From assembly GCA_002316585.1 (NCBI GenBank), contig DCDU01000109.1, forward strand, positions 1 through 5,408: a stretch of 5,408 bases of DNA, given 5' to 3'. The notes under the pieces were generated by a model. The model saw only the letters and a list, made by a program, of their open reading frames with translations, was not told the origin of the DNA and made no database searches. The translations under genes were made by a program, and so were the position numbers. This DNA is from Firmicutes bacterium UBA1047 (GTDB taxonomy: Bacteria > Bacillota > Clostridia > Tissierellales > Sedimentibacteraceae). Of the stretch, positions 5,056-5,408 are shown piece by piece; the stretch's first letter is position 1; the number at the start of each line of letters is the position of its first letter.

Positions 5056-5408
5056 ATGAGACAAAAATCTAAATCAGTTTTGGAATTTGATAAAATAATT
5101 GAAAAGATTGCACAATTTGCCGAAACTAAAATCGGAAAAGAAGAGGTTCGTAAATTAGATGTGTCCACTAATCAGGAGGGTGTTAAATTCATGCAGGAGC
5201 AAACAGCTCAGGCACTTTCCATAATTATTGAAAAAGGTTCGCCTCCCTTGGGAGGAATATCTGATATAAAGGAATATGTAAAAAGAGGAGCAGTGGGAGG
5301 AATTATATCTCTCAAGGGTCTTATAAACTGCGCCGATACTTTAAGGGCAGCAAGATTGTTGAAGAACTATGTTCTCCTTAACAATAATGACAGAACTTAT
5401 GATTTGTT
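5056..5408 (+). CDS. mutS2: MutS2 family ATPase, N-terminal fragment (3' end outside window)
   Basis: The open frame starts at ATG 5056, four bases after GGGAG (5047-5051), and runs off the window after 117 codons and two bases. Family members are about 780 residues, so roughly 15 percent is present. Residues seen: SVLEFDKIIEKIAQFAETKIGKE (7-29), then KGSPPLGGISDIKEYVKRGAVGG (60-82) and LINCADTLRAARLLKNY (89-105). These are the hallmark N-terminal blocks of MutS2 and correspond to the MutS core/lever region; the ATPase and C-terminal Smr nuclease domains lie beyond the window. MutS2 is a dimeric ATPase once described as an anti-recombination endonuclease. In B. subtilis it (RqcU) splits collided ribosomes and feeds ribosome quality control. 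Position after zapA and a U32 gene supports the call. No frameshift is seen. Confidence 0.94.
   Translation, partial: MRQKSKSVLEFDKIIEKIAQFAETKIGKEEVRKLDVSTNQEGVKFMQEQTAQALSIIIEKGSPPLGGISDIKEYVKRGAVGGIISLKGLINCADTLRAARLLKNYVLLNNNDRTYDL

Noticed and set aside
4796..5168. Two short minus-strand open frames (86 and 61 codons) around the mutS2 start
   Set aside because: They overlap each other, the end of the U32 gene and the start of mutS2, and their products resemble no family I know and look like shadow translations.
1..5408. CRISPR array, tRNA or rRNA gene, phage or toxin-antitoxin system
   Set aside because: I saw no regularly spaced identical repeats with unique spacers, no tRNA cloverleaf, no rRNA segments and no small toxin-antitoxin gene pair; nearly all space is taken by the five genes described.

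Overview
The window is AT-rich, with codons favouring A/T endings, strong GGAGG-type ribosome binding sites and all genes on the + strand. The gene set (dxs, a class I amidotransferase, Firmicutes-type ZapA, a long U32 protein, MutS2) and the order zapA - U32 - mutS2 point to a low-GC Bacillota, most likely a clostridial or Tissierellia-like anaerobe. The genus cannot be told from this sequence.

Layout. Bases 1-58 form a perfect 23-bp inverted repeat that looks like an assembly or amplification fold-back: the reverse complement of bases 1-35 reads in frame as the Dxs residues that should precede the gene fragment. From 38 to 544 lies the C-terminal part of dxs (1-deoxy-D-xylulose-5-phosphate synthase). 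It overlaps by ATGA with a PuuD-like class I glutamine amidotransferase/peptidase C26 gene (541-1269). A hairpin terminator at 1280-1312 closes this transcription unit. An AT-rich stretch with a candidate promoter (about 1398-1426) precedes the second unit.

The second unit starts with a ZapA-like cell-division protein (1493-2572) of 359 residues, about four times the usual length. Its added tail is a continuous coiled coil in which a 63-residue (nine-heptad) unit repeats in exact register. A 171-base leader (2573-2743) rich in possible hairpins follows. It ends in a textbook terminator hairpin plus T-run (2705-2727) only 6 bases ahead of the Shine-Dalgarno of the next gene. That gene is a 723-residue U32 family protein (2744-4915) with the intact U32 signature and its four-Cys pattern, related to the RlhA/TrhP RNA hydroxylation proteins. 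After a palindromic, REP/MITE-like intergenic element (4941-5028), the window ends inside the N-terminus of mutS2 (5056 to the end).

How the genes fit together. dxs feeds isoprenoid and thiamine/pyridoxal precursor synthesis; the coupled amidohydrolase probably cleaves a gamma-glutamyl amide. The second unit joins a Z-ring factor, a probable RNA-modification protein and MutS2, known in Bacillus subtilis as a splitter of collided ribosomes. No complete novel defence or mobile system is visible. The points most worth attention are the 63-residue superrepeat in the ZapA tail, the terminator placed directly before the U32 ribosome binding site, and a 21-base motif shared by the U32 and mutS2 leaders.
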